Below are positions 26,614 through 34,432 of a DNA stretch of 64,000 bases, in pieces. The notes below the pieces were generated by a model, which was not told the DNA's origin, ran no database searches, and saw only the letters and a list, made by a program, of their open reading frames with translations. The stretch is from Vibrio sinaloensis. Its GTDB lineage: Bacteria; Pseudomonadota; Gammaproteobacteria; Enterobacterales; Vibrionaceae. The first letter of the stretch is position 1, and every line of letters starts with the position of its first letter. Made by a program: the position numbers and the translations under genes. The stretch is from the NCBI RefSeq assembly GCF_023195835.1, contig NZ_CP096200.1, forward strand, positions 558,001 through 622,000. Reading direction: 5' to 3'.

Positions 26614-27417
26614 TTAATAAACCGTATCGACCAGTTTGCTCGAATGGGATGCCGTTTGTTTGAGGGTTTGCGCTAGCGTCTCTGCACCAGCGCGCAGCAG
26701 TAAGGTGTCCACCCCTGCACCGATGAACTTCACCCTGCGCTTGGCATAGTGCTGTGCTTGCTTTGGATCTAGGCTAAGAATGCCCACTGCTTTCCCGTGC
26801 GATTGAATCACCTCAATCGCGTGATCAATGGCGGCGACGACCTCAGGATGGCTCGGATTTCCGATGTGGCCCATAGAACCGGACAGATCCGACGGACCAA
26901 TAAAGATGCCATCAACGCCATCGACACTGGCGATCTGCTCTATGTTGTCGATCGCCTGCTTGGTTTCTACCTGCAGCAATACACAAACTTGCTCATTGGC
27001 TTGATGAAGATAGTTGGGAATGCGATTCCACTGCGAAGCACGCGCCAGTGCTGCGCCGATGCCACGTTCGCCCAGCGGCGGATAGTAGGCCGCTCGCACC
27101 GCTTGCTCGGCTTGCTCGCCTGTATTGATCATCGGCAGTAATAAAGTTTGCGCGCCTATGTCCAACAGACGCTTAATCAAGGTTGGATTGGCTTCTTCAG
27201 CACGTACGATAGGCGAGGCTGAATGAGCCGCCAGTGCTTGCAAGTGCAGCTTAATACTGGTGAGGTCAAACGACGCATGCTCACCATCAATCAGTACCCA
27301 ATCAAATCCCGCGCTGCCGCATATCTCTGCGCAGCTGGTGTCTGGAAGCCCGAGCCACAGCCCCCAAAGGGTTTGTGGCTCACTGAGCTGCTGTTTAAAT
27401 CGATTCGTCGGTAACAT
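26614..27417 (-). CDS. hpaI: 2,4-dihydroxyhept-2-ene-1,7-dioate class II aldolase
   Basis: 267 residues from ATG 27417, with AGGAG five nt upstream; an in-frame GTG at 27423 lies inside that ribosome-binding site. HpcH/HpaI family: metal-ligand Glu in LLQVETKQAI, Asp in GPSDLSGSMG, and active-site His/Asp in DGEHASFD. It splits the seven-carbon intermediate into pyruvate and succinate semialdehyde. Eight nt after hpaH. Confidence 0.93.
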   Translation of the reverse strand: MLPTNRFKQQLSEPQTLWGLWLGLPDTSCAEICGSAGFDWVLIDGEHASFDLTSIKLHLQALAAHSASPIVRAEEANPTLIKRLLDIGAQTLLLPMINTGEQAEQAVRAAYYPPLGERGIGAALARASQWNRIPNYLHQANEQVCVLLQVETKQAIDNIEQIASVDGVDGIFIGPSDLSGSMGHIGNPSHPEVVAAIDHAIEVIQSHGKAVGILSLDPKQAQHYAKRRVKFIGAGVDTLLLRAGAETLAQTLKQTASHSSKLVDTVY

Positions 27418-27425
27418 AGCCACTC

Positions 27426-28229
27426 CTAAACAAACTTGACTGAAATGCCGCCAAGCGGTCCAAAGTCAGCGTGAATGGTGTCTCCAGCTTTGACGGCGAC
27501 TGGGCGAGTAAACGATCCCGCCAAAATCACTTGGCCAGGCTCAAGAGAAACACCGTGCGGGGCAAAACGCTTACACACCCAGCAAATACCATTGGCAGGG
27601 TGACCAAGCACCCCAGCCGCTAGGCCAGTTTCTTCAATTTGTCCATTGAGATAGAGCATGGCTCCCGCCCAGCGCAAGTCGAACTCAGTGGGTTTAATCG
27701 GGCGCCCACCTAAGATGATGCCGCCATTCGCCGCGTTGTCGGCAATGGTGTCGTACACTTTGCGCGTATAGCCGCTATTTGGATCGGTGCGATGGCAACG
27801 AGCCGCAATCAACTCAAGAGCCGGCACCACATAATCGGTGGCATTAAGCACATCAAATATGGTGACGTTCTCACCTTCTAGCTTCTGTTTGAGGACAAAA
27901 GCGAGTTCTACTTCGATACGTGGATCGAGGAAGTCATCCGCTTTTATCTGCGCGCCGTCAGGGAAAAACATGTCATCAAGCAGTACGCCATAATCTGGCT
28001 GATCGATATTGACCGCCATCTGCATCGCTCGCGAAGTGAGGCCAATTTTGTAGCCTTTAATCTTTGCGCCTTCACGCACTTTACGCCCGACCCACTCACT
28101 TTGGATTTGGTACGCATCTTCCATCGTCATTTGTGGGTACTGTAAAGTCAGCGCCGAAATCTGCTCTCGCTGTTTCTCGGCATGGTAGAGTCGTTCTGCC
28201 GCCTCTTGCAGCTGCTCCGTTGTTAACAT
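27426..28229 (-). CDS. hpaH: 2-oxo-hept-3-ene-1,7-dioate hydratase, first gene of the hpa operon
   Basis: 267 residues from ATG 28229 (AGGAAG upstream), the same length as E. coli HpaH. It hydrates the diene after HpaG. Family motifs such as KIKGYKIGLTSRAMQ and ARIEVELAFVL-like acidic metal ligands (DPRIEVELAFVL) are seen. It is the promoter-proximal gene of a nine-gene leftward operon. Its promoter region holds two 12-bp palindromes spaced 21 bp apart. Confidence 0.93.
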   Translation of the reverse strand: MLTTEQLQEAAERLYHAEKQREQISALTLQYPQMTMEDAYQIQSEWVGRKVREGAKIKGYKIGLTSRAMQMAVNIDQPDYGVLLDDMFFPDGAQIKADDFLDPRIEVELAFVLKQKLEGENVTIFDVLNATDYVVPALELIAARCHRTDPNSGYTRKVYDTIADNAANGGIILGGRPIKPTEFDLRWAGAMLYLNGQIEETGLAAGVLGHPANGICWVCKRFAPHGVSLEPGQVILAGSFTRPVAVKAGDTIHADFGPLGGISVKFV

Positions 28230-28319
28230 GGTTACTTCCTTTTCTCTCAACCGACTGATTGCGGATGGCTATTTTTGTTGCTGATCGAAGGCGTGATTCC
28301 CTCGACTTTTCACACTTAA

Positions 28320-28331
28320 TTAATATGTTAA
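28320..28331. promoter_or_regulatory. HpaR-like operator 1 (hpaH side)
   Basis: TTAATATGTTAA, part of a perfect 15-bp direct repeat TTAATATGTTAACTA whose second copy starts 21 bp away. It lies 91 bp upstream of hpaH. Confidence 0.55.
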
Positions 28332-28340
28332 CTACTTTAT

Positions 28341-28352
28341 TTAATATGTTAA
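28341..28352. promoter_or_regulatory. HpaR-like operator 2 (hpaH side)
   Basis: Second copy of TTAATATGTTAA, exactly 21 bp (two helical turns) from operator 1. This allows dimers to bind on the same DNA face. Confidence 0.55.
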
Positions 28353-28458
28353 CTATTGTCCAATCTGCAAAAAATCACAAAAAAACAAATAAAATCAATA
28401 AATTAAATTTAACCCCTCAATTTGGGCTGAAAACGAGCGCAGTAGCATTCACAAATTA

Positions 28459-28474
28459 AGTGATTTAGATCACT
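28459..28474. promoter_or_regulatory. CRP-type site
   Basis: AGTGATTTAGATCACT is a perfect palindrome matching the CRP core TGTGATCTAGATCACA at 13 of 16 positions. It is midway between the two promoters. CRP control of hpa genes is known in E. coli. Confidence 0.65.
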
Positions 28475-28554
28475 AAAATCAGGCTATTTGAAGACAAGTT
28501 TGCCAGTTAAGCGCGGTTATCTCTGATCAAAGACGCTATTTTGTTTGCCAATAA

Positions 28555-28582
28555 TTGATCTGATTAACATATTAAGTATATT
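28555..28582 (+). promoter_or_regulatory. Promoter of the TRAP operon with operator 3 in its spacer
   Basis: TTGATC (28555-28560) and TATATT (28577-28582) are 16 bp apart. The palindrome TTAACATATTAA (28564-28575), reverse complement of operators 1 and 2, fills the spacer. Repressor bound there would block RNA polymerase. Confidence 0.55.
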
Positions 28583-28627
28583 TGCCACACTTCATTAACA
28601 ATCCAATTTGCAATCTTATCTGGATAG

Positions 28628-28639
28628 TTAATATATTAA
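28628..28639. promoter_or_regulatory. HpaR-like operator 4 (TRAP side)
   Basis: TTAATATATTAA, a perfect palindrome differing by one base from the other copies. It lies in the predicted 5' untranslated region of the TRAP operon. Confidence 0.5.
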
Positions 28640-28705
28640 ATAAAAATGACTACGACTCACTCAGTGAGCAAACCCACCTAACGTGAACGAAAAAGGACTA
28701 GCGTC

Positions 28706-29731
28706 ATGCGAGTAAATAAAATCGCCACTATGGCCACATCCGCTCTACTTCTGTTGAGCTCAATGTCGGCCAATGCCGAGCCAGAAAAGGTCATCAAAGT
28801 GAGTACTTGGGGCTCACCGAACCACGGTATCAATAAAGTGGTTTGGCCAACTTGGGGACAATGGATTGAGGAGGCCACAGAGGGCCGTGTCAGTTTAAAA
28901 GTCGAGTACGATCTTGCTCCACCTCATACCCAAATCGACGTGGTCACCGATGGCATTGGCGACGTCACTTGGATTTTTCATGGCCACAAAGCAGGGCGTT
29001 TTAAACTGACGCAACTGCCTGAAATCCCAACCTTTGCCGAAGGCACCAGTTCTGAGTTGATGTCGATGGCGTACTGGCGCACCTACGACAAATACCTAAA
29101 AAATGGTAAAGAGCACCGTGGTGTTGAAGTGATGGGCTTGAGCGTACATGGACCTGGTCAACTGATCACCAAACAGCCAGTGAGCCAATTAAGTGATATT
29201 GAAGGCAAGAAAATCCGTGTTGGTGGCGGAGTGGTGTCCACTATGGCCAAGGATATGAAAGTCACACCTGTGTTTATTCCAACCACTAAGGTATACGAAT
29301 CTCTATCACAAGGCGTGGTCGAAGGGGCGTATTTACCATTTGAAGCGCTGAGTTCATTCCGCTTGTCGGAAGTGGCTGACAACACCTTAGTGGTTCCCGG
29401 TGGTCTATACCGAGGCAGCTTCGCCATCATCATGAACCGTGACACCTTTGCTGACCTATCTGAACAAGATCAGCAGGCGATCCGTTCGGTATCGGGAGAA
29501 AAGCTGTCGCGCTTGTTTGGTCAAATGTGGGATAACGCCGACCAAAATGCCTATCAAGAGGCACTCGCCGGTGGCCACACCTTCACTCCAGCCAGCGCGG
29601 AAATGATCACCCAGTTAAAACAGGCCAGTGAACCGCTAGTCAAAGATTGGTACAAGGTGGCGGAAAAGCGCAAAGTGAACGGCCAAGAAGCGTATCAGTA
29701 CTTCAACCAGCAACTGGCAAAAGGGCTGTAA
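28706..29731 (+). CDS. dctP: TRAP transporter periplasmic binding protein, probable aromatic-acid uptake
   Basis: 341 residues. Signal peptide about 1-24 ending SANA. Typical DctP body with RVGGG (the conserved Arg that usually binds the substrate carboxylate is in the KKIRVGGG region) and the GAYLPFEAL motif. TRAP binding proteins deliver organic acids to DctQM. Divergent from the hpa operon and sharing its operators, so the ligand is probably 4-HPA or a related aryl acetate. The ligand is inferred; the family is certain. Confidence 0.9.
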   Translation: MRVNKIATMATSALLLLSSMSANAEPEKVIKVSTWGSPNHGINKVVWPTWGQWIEEATEGRVSLKVEYDLAPPHTQIDVVTDGIGDVTWIFHGHKAGRFKLTQLPEIPTFAEGTSSELMSMAYWRTYDKYLKNGKEHRGVEVMGLSVHGPGQLITKQPVSQLSDIEGKKIRVGGGVVSTMAKDMKVTPVFIPTTKVYESLSQGVVEGAYLPFEALSSFRLSEVADNTLVVPGGLYRGSFAIIMNRDTFADLSEQDQQAIRSVSGEKLSRLFGQMWDNADQNAYQEALAGGHTFTPASAEMITQLKQASEPLVKDWYKVAEKRKVNGQEAYQYFNQQLAKGL

Positions 29732-29735
29732 TCTT

Positions 29736-30263
29736 ATGACTGGTTTTAGTTTCGCTAAAGCCATTGAGCGAGGGCTGGGTTCCCTCGCTGCTCTGAGCTT
29801 ATTCCTGATGATGGTCATCACCTTTGTTGATGTGACGGCGCGAAACCTACTCAATGCCCCGATCTTGGGCTCCACTGAAATGATTGAAGTGCTGTTAGCG
29901 ATCATGGTGTTTATGGCGTTTCCGCTCGTTTCTTGGCAAGAAGAGAACATCTGTGTCGATCTGCTCGACAACTATTTTCCAAGTAAGTGGGTCAGCTTGC
30001 GCCAAATCATCATCAACCTCATCTGTGCCTGTTCGTTAATTCTGGTTGCGGCAACCAACTGGAAGTTGGCCGGTCGGTCACTTGAGTACGAAGAGGTCAC
30101 TGAAATTCTTGAACTTCCGCTTGGCTATGTCACCTACTTAATCTCTGTGACAGGGTTTATTGGCGGCGCACTCACCCTATTCAACGCGGCTTACTACAGC
30201 AAAACCATGCTGTTTGGCAAACCGAGTGAATCTAAGGTATCACTGCCAGGCAAGGAGGCCTAA
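29736..30263 (+). CDS. dctQ: TRAP transporter small membrane subunit
   Basis: 175 residues with four predicted transmembrane helices and the family pattern FVDVTARNLLNAPI ... WQEENICVDL. It forms the membrane complex with DctM and uses a sodium or proton gradient. It begins 4 nt after dctP and ends directly against dctM (TAA then ATG), so translation is coupled. Confidence 0.9.
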   Translation: MTGFSFAKAIERGLGSLAALSLFLMMVITFVDVTARNLLNAPILGSTEMIEVLLAIMVFMAFPLVSWQEENICVDLLDNYFPSKWVSLRQIIINLICACSLILVAATNWKLAGRSLEYEEVTEILELPLGYVTYLISVTGFIGGALTLFNAAYYSKTMLFGKPSESKVSLPGKEA

Positions 30264-31562
30264 ATGATTGAATCAATAATTGGCTTCGCGGTGCTGATCG
30301 CTTTGATCCTACTGCGGTTACCCTTGGCGTTTGCTATGGGTGTGATTGGCTTTATCGGCTTTTGGTACATTAACGATTACAACTGGACCGCAGCAATGTC
30401 GATGGCCGCCAGACGCATTATCGACACGGGCCAAGATTATGGCCTATCGGTGATTCCGCTGTTTATTTTGATGGGTAACTTCGTCACCAAAGCGGGCATC
30501 TCTAACGAATTGTACCGTGCCTGTAATGCGTTTGTTGGCCACCGCCGCGGCGGGTTATCGATGTCGACCATCTTGGCTTGTGGCGGCTTCTCTGCCATTT
30601 GTGGCTCCAGCCTAGCAACCTCGGCGACCATGTCGAAAGTCGCAATGCCACCGATGCGAAAATATGGCTACTCCGACGGCCTCGCTTCCGCGTCGATCGC
30701 CGCAGGAGGCACGCTGGGGATCTTAATTCCACCGAGCGTTATGCTAGTCATTTATGGGCTATTAACCGAAACCAGTATCCGCGAGCTCTTTGCCGCAGGC
30801 TTTTTACCCGGCTTACTCGGTATCGGACTCTACTTAGCCGCGGTACAGTGGGTGGTCGCCCGCAAACCCGACAGCGCTCCTCCTGGCGAACGCGTCAGTT
30901 GGAAAGATCGATTTATCGCACTGAAAGGCATTTTCTCAACCTTGCTGCTGTTTGTGATCGTCATGGGCGGCATCTATATCGGTGCATTTACACCAACGGA
31001 AGCGGCAGGGATTGGCGCGTGTGGCGCGTTTGCTCTCGCGGCGGTGCGTGGCAAGCTCAACTATGCGGTGGTGCGAGAAATCCTTATCGATACAGCAAAA
31101 ACCTCAGCCTCGCTGTTTGCGGTGGTGATCTCGGCGTTAATTTTGTCTAACTTCGTCAACCGTGCAGGACTGCCAATGGCGCTGGTCGAGCTGATTCAAA
31201 CCGCCAATGTCACTCCAATGATGGCGCTTGGCATTATCTTGCTGATCTACATTATTCTCGGCTGCGTATTCGAGAGCATGTCGATGATGCTGTTGACTGT
31301 GCCGATTTTCTTCCCTGTGATTGTGGAGCTCGGCTTCGACCCAATCTGGTTTGGCATTATCGTGGTGGTGGTGACGGAAATCAGCTTAATCACTCCGCCA
31401 GTGGGACTGAATGTGTTCGTGTTGTCTGGTCTGATAAAAGACATCAACACCGCGACGATTTTCAGAGGCGTATTGCCGTTTTGGGTGGCAGATATGGTTC
31501 GCCTCGCCCTGATTGTGTTAGTCCCAGCGATTGCACTTTACCTGCCAAATATGCTTTATTGA
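30264..31562 (+). CDS. dctM: TRAP transporter large membrane subunit
   Basis: 432 residues, about 12 hydrophobic segments, with the conserved GxxxxPP-type signatures GTLGILIPPSVMLV and EISLITPPVGLNVFV. It is the substrate-translocating subunit. It is the last gene of the TRAP operon; a terminator follows 8 nt after the stop. Confidence 0.92.
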   Translation: MIESIIGFAVLIALILLRLPLAFAMGVIGFIGFWYINDYNWTAAMSMAARRIIDTGQDYGLSVIPLFILMGNFVTKAGISNELYRACNAFVGHRRGGLSMSTILACGGFSAICGSSLATSATMSKVAMPPMRKYGYSDGLASASIAAGGTLGILIPPSVMLVIYGLLTETSIRELFAAGFLPGLLGIGLYLAAVQWVVARKPDSAPPGERVSWKDRFIALKGIFSTLLLFVIVMGGIYIGAFTPTEAAGIGACGAFALAAVRGKLNYAVVREILIDTAKTSASLFAVVISALILSNFVNRAGLPMALVELIQTANVTPMMALGIILLIYIILGCVFESMSMMLLTVPIFFPVIVELGFDPIWFGIIVVVVTEISLITPPVGLNVFVLSGLIKDINTATIFRGVLPFWVADMVRLALIVLVPAIALYLPNMLY

Positions 31563-31570
31563 TAGATACG

Positions 31571-31600
31571 AGCTCTTTCCTAGTGAAAGAGCTTTCTTTA
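31571..31600 (+). terminator. Terminator of the TRAP operon
   Basis: AGCTCTTTC / GAAAGAGCT with a 5-nt loop, followed by TTCTTTA. It separates the TRAP operon from hpaR. Confidence 0.7.
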
Positions 31601-31726
31601 ACTATTTACTCGTAGAAACTGCCGATTCCAGTTCTCGAGTATTAAGGTTCAAAAATATAGATAATACAAGAGCCTAATACAGTGAACGGCACCGTTGGCT
31701 AAACGAGCATAAATAAGGTTTTTTAC

Positions 31727-32152
31727 GTGACTAAATACGAAAATTCGCTACCACTTCAACTCATTAAAGCTCGCGACATCGCGATGCATTTCTTTCGTCC
31801 TGTTTTGGCCGATAACGATCTCACTGAGCAGCAGTGGCGTGTATTGAGAGTGCTGGATACCAAAGGGGCGATTGACTTTTCCACTCTTTCGAAAGAGACC
31901 TGTATTCTCAGCCCTAGCCTAACCGGCATCATCAGTCGCCTTGAGAAGCACGGGTTGGTCACCAAGGAGAAATCGCCCCACGACGGTCGCCAATTCTATA
32001 TTCACCTTACAGACAAATCGCAGTCGCTGTTAGAGCAATTGCGACCTCAAATTGAACAGCAATACGTCGCATTAAAAGAAGCATTAGGGGAAAGTAAGTA
32101 CCAGCAGCTTTCTGACTTACTCAATGAGTTAATTGCGGTTCACCACAAATAG
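31727..32152 (+). CDS. hpaR: MarR-family regulator of homoprotocatechuate catabolism
   Basis: 141 residues starting with GTG 31727, with AAGG about 8 nt upstream. Winged helix: DFSTLSKETCILSPSLTGIISRLEKHGLVTKE, then the wing DGRQFYIHLTDK. Sequence and location match HpaR, which represses the meta-cleavage operon until aromatic inducer binds. It has its own promoter region after the TRAP terminator; I do not see a good copy of the 12-bp palindrome there. It ends in a bidirectional terminator facing hpaC. Confidence 0.9.
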   Translation: MTKYENSLPLQLIKARDIAMHFFRPVLADNDLTEQQWRVLRVLDTKGAIDFSTLSKETCILSPSLTGIISRLEKHGLVTKEKSPHDGRQFYIHLTDKSQSLLEQLRPQIEQQYVALKEALGESKYQQLSDLLNELIAVHHK

Positions 32153-32153
32153 C

Positions 32154-32182
32154 AAAACACCCACATTCGCGTGGGTGTTTTT
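32154..32182. terminator. Bidirectional terminator between hpaR and hpaC
   Basis: AAAACACCCAC / GTGGGTGTTTTT with a 6-nt loop. Confidence 0.85.
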
Positions 32183-32189
32183 ATTCGGG

Positions 32190-32696
32190 TTAGGCCACTT
32201 TGGCCACTTCTTGCCTCGCTTCAACGCTTTTAAACTCGCGGTCAAAGTAAATCAGGCCATCTTTATCGTTGCAGCGAATCGCATCCAACTCAACAAAGAA
32301 CACCGTATGAGTGCCTATTTCTTGACTAGAGGTGATCTTACCCTCTAAGTTCGCCAACGCACCGTTTAACACAGGAACGTGCGCCGCGTTTTGTTGCCAG
32401 CCTTCAAGCGCGAATCTATCTTCCATCGCCAAGCCCGTCATACCGGCAAAATGCATTGACATTTCTTGGTGTTCACTGGCACAGACGTTAATGCAAACAT
32501 AGCCATTTTGCTTAAAGATCGCATTGGAGGCACTATTGCGATTCACACACACCAGCACAGTAGCAGGGGTGTCACTGACTGAACAAACCGCAGTCGCGGT
32601 GATGCCCACTGTACCCGCATCACCACCAGTAGTGACAATATTGACCGCTGCGGCGAGCTTTGACATCGCATCGCGAAAATCCTTTTGTAGAGACAT
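32190..32696 (-). CDS. hpaC: 4-HPA monooxygenase reductase component (short HpaC type)
   Basis: 168 residues, the flavin-reductase-like domain only, as in E. coli HpaC (about 170). Typical motifs: the AVNIVTTGGDAGTVGITATAV region, VLVCVNRNSAS and GTHTVFFVELDAI. It reduces FMN or FAD with NADH and passes it to the oxygenase. In Acinetobacter the C2 oxygenase works with a longer reductase that has an extra MarR-like domain; here that domain is absent and a separate hpaR is encoded next door. Its promoter carries the 19-bp box shared with the oxygenase gene. Confidence 0.9.
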   Translation of the reverse strand: MSLQKDFRDAMSKLAAAVNIVTTGGDAGTVGITATAVCSVSDTPATVLVCVNRNSASNAIFKQNGYVCINVCASEHQEMSMHFAGMTGLAMEDRFALEGWQQNAAHVPVLNGALANLEGKITSSQEIGTHTVFFVELDAIRCNDKDGLIYFDREFKSVEARQEVAKVA

Positions 32697-32811
32697 AATC
32701 CTTCCTTTCTCGGTTGAGTGATGACGTTATGATTTTTATAGGTTGCTTCACTGAAGCAGTGGGATAATAGTGCAAAAATAGCCGTCATCAGTGAATAGAC
32801 ACTTGTGTTAA

Positions 32812-32830
32812 TCACTTGTACTTTTCGCAG
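32812..32830 (-). promoter_or_regulatory. Shared 19-bp box upstream of hpaC (putative HpaA site)
   Basis: TCACTTGTACTTTTCGCAG, one mismatch from the copy at 18796-18814, 115 nt upstream of hpaC. Between them is a candidate promoter with -10 TATTAT and a poor -35, as expected for an activated gene. The box also abuts the start of the divergent DUF2798 gene. Confidence 0.6.
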
Positions 32831-32847
32831 CTTTCAGGGAAACAGCG

Positions 32848-33069
32848 ATGAAGAGAAAAGAGGTATTGCTACAAGCTATTTTAGGCTCACTGTTCATGGC
32901 ACTGATGATGTCGGGCGTGATTTCGCTGAGCAAAATCGGTTGGCAACCTACCTGGTTTCCCGCCTGGCGAGATGCCTTTGTTGTCGCCTGGCCGGTGGCG
33001 TTTTTGCTCAACCTGACAGTGATGCCAAAAGTGCGCCGCTTAGCCAGCTGGTTAGCAAATCTGGGGTGA
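32848..33069 (+). CDS. DUF2798-type small membrane protein
   Basis: 73 residues with two hydrophobic segments (about 7-27 and 40-60), connected by a Trp-rich loop, and a basic C-terminus. This fits the DUF2798 family, whose function is unknown. The ribosome-binding site AGGG precedes the ATG. It diverges from hpaC, with the shared 19-bp box 17 nt upstream of its start, so the box may affect both directions. Confidence 0.75.
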   Translation: MKRKEVLLQAILGSLFMALMMSGVISLSKIGWQPTWFPAWRDAFVVAWPVAFLLNLTVMPKVRRLASWLANLG

Positions 33070-33079
33070 CACCAAACAG

Positions 33080-33104
33080 AAAAGGAGCGATATTCGCTCC
33101 TTTT
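33080..33104. terminator. Bidirectional terminator
   Basis: AAAAGGAGCGA / TCGCTCCTTTT with a 3-nt loop, between the DUF2798 gene and the convergent PotD-like gene. Confidence 0.85.
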
Positions 33105-33113
33105 GCTTTGCTA

Positions 33114-34148
33114 TTATTGCGTTCTCAAGCGTTGCCAATATTTCTCGTAAATGGCAAGTGCTTGTGGACCAACATCATTAATGAATTCGCCATTTTGCAC
33201 ATCTTGTTCAGCAGGGAAAATGGTTGGGTTGTTCTTCAACTCTGCTGGCAACAAAGCTCGCCCTGCATTGGTCGCAGAGGCATAGCCTAAGCTGTTGACA
33301 ATTTCTGCCTGGTTCTCTGCTTGGTACATAAAGTTGATGAACTTATGTGCCAGCGCTTTGTTTTTGCTTCCCGATGGAATGATGAAGTTGTCCATCCATA
33401 AAATCGCACCCTCTGCCGGCATAACAAACTGCAACTCTGGCATCTCAGCCTGACCTTGATACGCGTTGCCGTTCCATTGCATACCAACAGCAGCTTCGCC
33501 CGCTACGTAAGGCATGTGCGGCGCATCCGAGTTATACAACAACACATTTTGCTGCAATGCGACTAACGAGTCGTACGCGGCTTTGATCTCTTGTTCATTT
33601 TGGCTGTTGATACTGTAACCATTCAGTTTCAGCGCCATACCAAACACATCACGGATATCATCGATAAGCATCACTTGTTGCGCGTATTTCTCATCCCAAA
33701 GATCCGCCCAACGCGTCACCGGTGCATCCACTAGCTGCGGGTTGTAGCTCATCCCAGTCACGCCCCAAATGTAGGGTAACGAGTACTGGTTTTTCGGGTC
33801 ATGGGCCTGACCAAGCAGCCCAGTCATGGTGTCTTGCATATTCGGCAGTTGGCTATGGTCTAGCTCAGACAACAAGCCTTCGCGCGCCATCTTTTCGATA
33901 AAGTATGCCGAGGCAAACACCACATCGTACCCAGTGCCCTTAACTAACTTAAGCTTGGTGTACATCGATTCGTTGTTTTCAAACGTGGTGTAGTTGATGG
34001 TGACACCTTCTTGTTTTTCAAAAGCTTTCAGCGACGCTTCCGGTAGATACCCACCCCAAGCGTACACATTCAGCACCACTTTTTGTGCGTAGCTGGCAGA
34101 GCTCACTAGCAGCGTGGATAACATCAAGCCTTTGATCAATGATTTCAT
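33114..34148 (-). CDS. Orphan PotD/NspS-like periplasmic polyamine-binding protein
   Basis: 344 residues from ATG 34148. The frame is open to 34229, but the first part lacks a signal peptide pattern, while MKSLIKG...SASYAQ is a clear one. Residues that bind polyamine in PotD appear kept: Trp/Tyr in YAWGGY, the DDIRDVFGMAL stretch, Trp in MQWNGNA, and Trp/Asp in LWMDNFIIPSG. No potABC genes adjoin it. It diverges from a membrane HD-GYP sensor, an arrangement like the NspS/MbaA polyamine-sensing pair of V. cholerae. Ligand and partnership are inferred. Confidence 0.82.
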   Translation of the reverse strand: MKSLIKGLMLSTLLVSSASYAQKVVLNVYAWGGYLPEASLKAFEKQEGVTINYTTFENNESMYTKLKLVKGTGYDVVFASAYFIEKMAREGLLSELDHSQLPNMQDTMTGLLGQAHDPKNQYSLPYIWGVTGMSYNPQLVDAPVTRWADLWDEKYAQQVMLIDDIRDVFGMALKLNGYSINSQNEQEIKAAYDSLVALQQNVLLYNSDAPHMPYVAGEAAVGMQWNGNAYQGQAEMPELQFVMPAEGAILWMDNFIIPSGSKNKALAHKFINFMYQAENQAEIVNSLGYASATNAGRALLPAELKNNPTIFPAEQDVQNGEFINDVGPQALAIYEKYWQRLRTQ

Positions 34149-34432
34149 AGTTTGTTTGTCCAAAACAAAGCCAGCACCATGCTGGGGATCGGCTGAATCA
34201 TTGAGCAAATGTTGCAACAAAGAAAGCAAATTTTATTTATCTTGAAAAACAAAATTGGTGATTAAAATAATTATCAACAATGCATTTACCACACCAATAG
34301 AACGTAACAACAAGAAATAACTGCAACTGCGTATCAAGATTGGGGCAACCTCTCTTTGTGGTAACGGAGATTTTGCTTATCTTCATTTCGATTCATATAG
34401 TTAGCTAACAGCGTGAGTAAAATGGCATCAGC

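Larger units (their letters stand above)
28230..28705. promoter_or_regulatory. Divergent hpaH/TRAP control region
   Basis: 476 nt, very AT-rich, no gene. It contains four copies of a TTAATATGTTAA-type palindrome, two near each promoter, with a CRP-type palindrome between them. Arrangement and position suggest a shared, HpaR-repressed and CRP-activated regulatory hub. Confidence 0.7.

Noticed and set aside
28320..28352. Two 15-bp direct repeats 21 bp apart, like replication-origin iterons
   Set aside because: Only two direct copies, plus palindromic inverse copies, between divergent catabolic genes and no initiator gene; operators fit better.
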